Program-made: the position numbers and the translations under genes
Shown here: positions 60,541 to 63,710 of the stretch, piece after piece
Layout of the letters: each line of letters begins with the position of its first letter
Numbering within the stretch: position 1 is the stretch's first letter
The notes under the pieces: generated by a model
What the model saw: the letters and a program-made list of their open reading frames with translations, nothing else
What the model was told of the DNA's origin: nothing
The model's database searches: none
Assembly: GCA_900545335.1 (NCBI GenBank)
Contig: UQYP01000012.1
Location: 1 to 63,710, forward strand
DNA: 63,710 bases
Direction: 5' to 3'
Source of the DNA: an uncultured Sutterella sp.
GTDB lineage: Bacteria; Pseudomonadota; Gammaproteobacteria; Burkholderiales; Burkholderiaceae_F

Positions 60541-61132
60541 ACCATTACCGGTCAATGTTCCGATGATTTTAACGTGGGCGCGTATTGCGCTGATTCCCTT
60601 AATCATCGGGGTTTTCTATATTCCGGATCAAATTCTTTCGCCCTTCATGCAAAACGTTTGGGCAACAGTGATTTTTATCATTGCGGCTTTAACTGATGCT
60701 TTTGACGGCTACTTCGCCAGACGCTACAACATGGAAAGCGCAATCGGTGCTTTTTTGGATACTTCAGCCGATAAACTCATGGTTTGCGCAGCGCTTATCG
60801 TTTTACTGGATTTTCATCGAGTGGATATGCTTGTGGCCCTCATTATCATTGGTCGAGAAATCACGGTGACCGCTTTGCGTGAATGGATGGCTAAAGTGGG
60901 AGCCGCAGCGCGCGTGAAAGTCAATTGGTATGGGAAAATTAAGGCAATCGCTCAGATGGTGGCTATTCCTATGCTCTTATTCCATGAAGCGGTTTTCGGC
61001 ATCTCTATGGCTTGGCTCGGCACTATCTTGATTTATATCGCAGCAATTTTGACGATCTACTCCATGGTCGTTTATCTAAGAGCTGCTGGTCCTTACTTAA
61101 GTTCTGAACCAACTACGAAACAGGACAGATAA
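60530..61132 (+). CDS. pgsA: CDP-diacylglycerol-glycerol-3-phosphate 3-phosphatidyltransferase
   Basis: A 200-residue membrane enzyme for the committed step to phosphatidylglycerol. The CDP-alcohol phosphotransferase signature is complete: DGYFARRYNMESAIGAFLD then TSADK (DG-AR-G-D-D spacing). About five to six membrane helices. ATG 60530 lies inside the uvrC end, a common uvrC-pgsA coupling. Confidence 0.94.
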   Translation: MSRKPLPVNVPMILTWARIALIPLIIGVFYIPDQILSPFMQNVWATVIFIIAALTDAFDGYFARRYNMESAIGAFLDTSADKLMVCAALIVLLDFHRVDMLVALIIIGREITVTALREWMAKVGAAARVKVNWYGKIKAIAQMVAIPMLLFHEAVFGISMAWLGTILIYIAAILTIYSMVVYLRAAGPYLSSEPTTKQDR

Positions 61133-61165
61133 TTTCTTAGAACGTTAAGTTCTTAAAAAGGTCAA

Positions 61166-61190
61166 AAAACTCGGTTAGCGCCGAGTTTTT
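61166..61190 (+). terminator. terminator after pgsA
   Basis: Stem AAAACTCGG (61166-61174) / CCGAGTTTT (61181-61189) with T-run. Confidence 0.88.
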
Positions 61191-61321
61191 TGTTTGTGCA
61201 AGACGTTTTTGCACACTGAATTCAGATTTTTCTTGAGAATTTCAACAAGTTAAGCGTTCCAAATTAGTTATCATTTGTTACAATATTTAATTCTATCTTT
61301 GACATTTGAGGACTCCGAACG

Positions 61322-62860
61322 ATGGATCCGTTTAACGCAGGCTGGCTTTCGATTTTGCCTCCGGTCATTGCCATTGTGCTGGCATTGTGTACCAAAGAGG
61401 TGATTTCATCGCTTTTAATCGGCATTTTGTCCGGTACTTTGATTTATTCGGTTGGCATGGACCACTCTAATCTTGTGATGGGAACGGTTCAGACAACTTT
61501 TAAGTTAATGAGCACCAAGGTGGATTTCAACATCTTGATGTTCTGTACCATGTTAGGGGCTTTGGTCTATGTCATCAGTATGGCTGGCGGCAGTCGTGCC
61601 TACGGTGATTGGGCTATTCGCAAAATCCGTAGCCGCCGTGCTTCGCTTTTAGCTTCGGGCGGCCTGGGTGCCTTTATTTTCATCGATGACTATTTTAATT
61701 GCCTCACTGTGGGCACTGTGATGCGTCCAGTCACCGATACCTATCGTGTCTCCCGTGCAAAACTTGCCTACATTATTGACTCGATGGCCGCTCCGGTTTG
61801 TATTATTGCCCCGATTTCGTCTTGGGCTGCAGCCGTGGGCAGTAGCTTAAAGTCTACCGGTGCCTTTGAAAGTGACTTTGCGGCTTTTGTTTCAACTATT
61901 CCATATAACTTCTACGCACTTACCTGTATAGGTCTTGTTTTTATTCTGTGCCTATTCCGTCTGGATTTCGGACCGATGAGGCGCGCAGAAGAGCGAGCCG
62001 AGCTGGGTGATGTCGGTAGCACTGAAACAGCCACCGATCAGATGCGCGTGAGCGAAAAGGGAACGATTTGGGATATGGTGGTACCGATCGGCGCCCTGAT
62101 TGTTTTTGCAGTTTTAAGCCTCATGTATTCGGGCGGCTATTGGGGTGATGACCCGGCCTACCACAGCTTTGCTTCTTCCTTAGGCAACAGTACGGCTTCA
62201 GAAGCTTTGGTTTGGGCTTCGTTCGGTGCTTTGGTTGTGGCTTTCGGGCTCTTTATTCCGCGCCAGGTGGTCTCTTTCCGTGACTTCATGGACGGCTCGG
62301 TTGAAGGCATGAAGATGATGCTTCCCGCAAACATCATTTTGGTGTTGGCCTGGACGATTTCGGGCGTGTGCCGCGACTTGCTTCAAACCCCGCTTTTTGT
62401 GGAATCGCTTGTGACCTCAGGCGGCTTTTCTGCCATGTGGCTGCCGGCTGCCGTGTTTGCTTTAGCTGCATTTCTGTCTTTCTCGACCGGTACGGCCTGG
62501 GGCACCTTCGGTATTTTGATTCCGATTATCGTGCCGGTGGCTCAAGCCCTGGATCCGAACCTCGTGGTCGTCTCGCTTGCTGCAACGCTGGCCGGTTCCG
62601 TTTTCGGTGACCACTGCTCGCCGATTTCCGATACAACGATTCTGTCTTCTGCAGGGGCAGGCTGCTCGCATATCGAGCACGTTGCGACTCAATTGCCTTA
62701 CGCTTGGGTTGCTGCGATTGCCAGCTTTGCGGGCTATGTCGCTGCGGGTTTTACAAACGCCAATGTTTATATCAGCTTATTGGTGTCTTTCGCTGTACTG
62801 ATCGGCTTAGTTGTCGTCTTGCATCTGATGGGCAATAAACGCACAACTCAGCCCGCTTAA
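61322..62860 (+). CDS. NhaC-family Na+/H+ antiporter
   Basis: A 512-residue membrane protein with about 12-13 helices in the NhaC group: LPPVIAIVLALCTKEVISSLLIGILSG, FIDDYFNCLTVGTVMRPVTD, and FSTGTAWGTFGILIPI then DHCSPISDTTILSSAG. Predicted to exchange Na+ for H+; some family members carry malate, lactate or amino acids, so exchange of an organic acid cannot be excluded. Monocistronic, ended by a terminator. Confidence 0.88.
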   Translation: MDPFNAGWLSILPPVIAIVLALCTKEVISSLLIGILSGTLIYSVGMDHSNLVMGTVQTTFKLMSTKVDFNILMFCTMLGALVYVISMAGGSRAYGDWAIRKIRSRRASLLASGGLGAFIFIDDYFNCLTVGTVMRPVTDTYRVSRAKLAYIIDSMAAPVCIIAPISSWAAAVGSSLKSTGAFESDFAAFVSTIPYNFYALTCIGLVFILCLFRLDFGPMRRAEERAELGDVGSTETATDQMRVSEKGTIWDMVVPIGALIVFAVLSLMYSGGYWGDDPAYHSFASSLGNSTASEALVWASFGALVVAFGLFIPRQVVSFRDFMDGSVEGMKMMLPANIILVLAWTISGVCRDLLQTPLFVESLVTSGGFSAMWLPAAVFALAAFLSFSTGTAWGTFGILIPIIVPVAQALDPNLVVVSLAATLAGSVFGDHCSPISDTTILSSAGAGCSHIEHVATQLPYAWVAAIASFAGYVAAGFTNANVYISLLVSFAVLIGLVVVLHLMGNKRTTQPA

Positions 62861-62881
62861 TTACAGATACCACTGAGAATC

Positions 62882-62907
62882 AAAAAGGAGGCGCAAGCCT
62901 CCTTTTT
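62882..62907. terminator. bidirectional terminator
   Basis: 11-bp stem AAAAAGGAGGC (62882-62892) / GCCTCCTTTTT (62897-62907), GCAA loop, between convergent NhaC-like and YgiW-like genes. Confidence 0.92.
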
Positions 62908-62925
62908 GCGTGATGATGAAGTTAA

Positions 62926-63315
62926 CTATTTCAGTAACTTGGCTTCAAGTGCATCGAGCTTGGTGGACGTGAAATCCTTATCCACTTCAGCCGTCAATTC
63001 CATCAAGGCGTCTTTTTTGACGTGTGACCAGTTCATGTCATCGTCTAAGTCAACAACAATCGTATCGCCCTTGGCATCGGTGAATTCGTACTTATCTTTT
63101 TCCAATTGCTTGGTGAAACGGCCTTCAAGCACAACAATTTGATCATCCTTGGCTTTGTCTTTTAACTGAGCGATGGAGGCCATTTTTTCATGCGTAAAGC
63201 CCTGAGGAGCACCGGGGCGTTCCTGACCGGAAAAACCGGTGGGGCCGGCAGCCAATGTTGTAAACGGAATAGCCAGAGCACAAAGAGCAGAAGCTAACGT
63301 GATTTTCTTCAACAT
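62926..63315 (-). CDS. YgiW/YdeI-family periplasmic OB-fold stress protein
   Basis: A 129-residue exported protein: signal peptide (LASALCALAIPFTTLAAG), then the bacterial OB-fold: DQIVVLEGRFTKQLEKDKYEF and DAKGDTIVVDLDDDMN. Relatives YgiW and YdeI are linked to tolerance of peroxide, metals and antimicrobial peptides. Cargo unknown. GGAGA ribosome site. Confidence 0.88.
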   Translation of the reverse strand: MLKKITLASALCALAIPFTTLAAGPTGFSGQERPGAPQGFTHEKMASIAQLKDKAKDDQIVVLEGRFTKQLEKDKYEFTDAKGDTIVVDLDDDMNWSHVKKDALMELTAEVDKDFTSTKLDALEAKLLK

Positions 63316-63478
63316 ATCGAATCTCCTTTTTTTGACATTCTTTCTTAGTTGATTCGTAGTTTAGAAGAGAAAACTTAGAGTACAAATAGGGGAAACTTAG
63401 CCAAGCCTAAGTTTTGAAAATATTCAATCAAGTTAAAAGTCGGTCACTTCGGAAATTCCGTTGAAGGCTAAAGAGAAA

Positions 63479-63505
63479 GCCTGAGAACCATTGAGGCTCT
63501 CAGGC
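63479..63505 (-). terminator. terminator after tRNA-Leu
   Basis: Stem GCCTGAGA (63479-63486) / TCTCAGGC (63498-63505), followed on the minus strand by TTTCTCTTT. Confidence 0.85.
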
Positions 63506-63512
63506 TTTATTT

Positions 63513-63602
63513 TGGTGGCCGAGACGGGAATCGAACCCGTACGCCGTTTTAATTGGCGGCGGATTTTAAGTCCGCTACGTCTACCAATTCCGTCACTCGG
63601 CC
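63513..63602 (-). tRNA. tRNA-Leu(TAA)
   Basis: 90 bases with encoded CCA and the long variable arm typical of Leu. Acceptor GGCCGAG / CTCGGCC, anticodon arm GCGGACTTAAAATCCGC with anticodon TAA, TPsiC GGGTTCGATTCCC. Confidence 0.96.
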
Positions 63603-63655
63603 CGCCAAACCGGTGAAAAATAAGCCAACACAAGGTCGGCTTACTTTTGTGAATC

Positions 63656-63710
63656 TGGAGCGGGAAACGAGTCTCGAACTCGCGACCTCAACCTTGGCAA
63701 GGTTGCGCTC
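63656..63710 (-). tRNA. tRNA-Gly(GCC), partial at window edge
   Basis: 3' 55 bases only; the 5' end lies outside. Anticodon stem-loop CAACCTTGCCAAGGTTG gives anticodon GCC; 3' end TCCCGC-T-CCA with U73, as in tRNA-Gly. Upstream of tRNA-Leu on the same strand, so the two are likely co-transcribed. Confidence 0.92.

Noticed and set aside
1..63710. CRISPR arrays, rRNA operons, prophage genes
   Set aside because: No regularly spaced direct repeats of CRISPR size, no rRNA sequence and no phage structural or integrase genes were seen.

Overview
The window looks like the chromosome of a gut betaproteobacterium in Burkholderiales, most likely Sutterellaceae (Sutterella/Parasutterella-like). This is inferred from gene content, not a database search. 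Supporting points: the cysS-alkA-accA-tilS and uvrC-pgsA orders typical of Burkholderiales; EF-P with Arg32 next to its rhamnosyltransferase EarP; IF3 starting on ATC; LpxH; and many transporters and peptidases for dicarboxylates, peptides and amino acids with no sugar-catabolic pathway, which suits an asaccharolytic anaerobe.

Layout. 0.1-6 kb (+): RlmN-like methyltransferase, DEAD-box helicase, small lipoprotein, aminopeptidase P, MATE exporter. 6-8 kb: a hipBA toxin-antitoxin operon with a nested palindromic operator over its promoter, then an orphan HTH gene. 8.1-10.9 kb: TRAP transporter in the order P-M-Q. 10.9-20.7 kb: EamA exporters (one a pseudogene), a gamma-glutamyltransferase-like enzyme beside a GltS-like permease, a class A beta-lactamase lipoprotein, a membrane protein with a very basic tail, and an M20 peptidase. 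20.9-22.9 kb: an AAA ATPase/RloB pair resembling the AbiL anti-phage system. 23-31 kb: Fe-alcohol dehydrogenase, thrS preceded by a Thr-rich leader peptide and a four-segment attenuator, infC-rpmI-rplT, an AT-rich accessory island, and gltX.

31-38 kb (-): a 1415-residue double-ASKHA activase translationally coupled to a protein with an FtsK-gamma-like winged helix, then two cyclophilins and a TPR protein. 38.2-42.9 kb (+): cysS, alkA-like, accA, tilS. 42.9-54 kb: amidohydrolase, two identical tRNA-Arg(ACG) genes, SDR, lipoprotein, lpxH, pepT, DcuC-like carrier, C69 dipeptidase, DMT protein, MarR-GNAT fusion, coiled-coil/nitroreductase fusion. 54-57 kb (-): ribokinase, nucleoside hydrolase, nitrous-oxide-stimulated-promoter family protein, efp. 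57.5-63.7 kb: earP, uvrC-pgsA, NhaC-type antiporter, YgiW-like protein, and a tRNA-Gly/tRNA-Leu pair cut by the window edge.

How it fits together: peptides are cleaved by PepT, C69, aminopeptidase P, M20 and GGT-like enzymes, while dicarboxylates and Na+ are handled by TRAP, DcuC-like and NhaC-like carriers. The strongest new observation is the thrS attenuator, followed by the RloAB/AbiL-like pair, the activase/FtsK-gamma operon and the hipBA operator.
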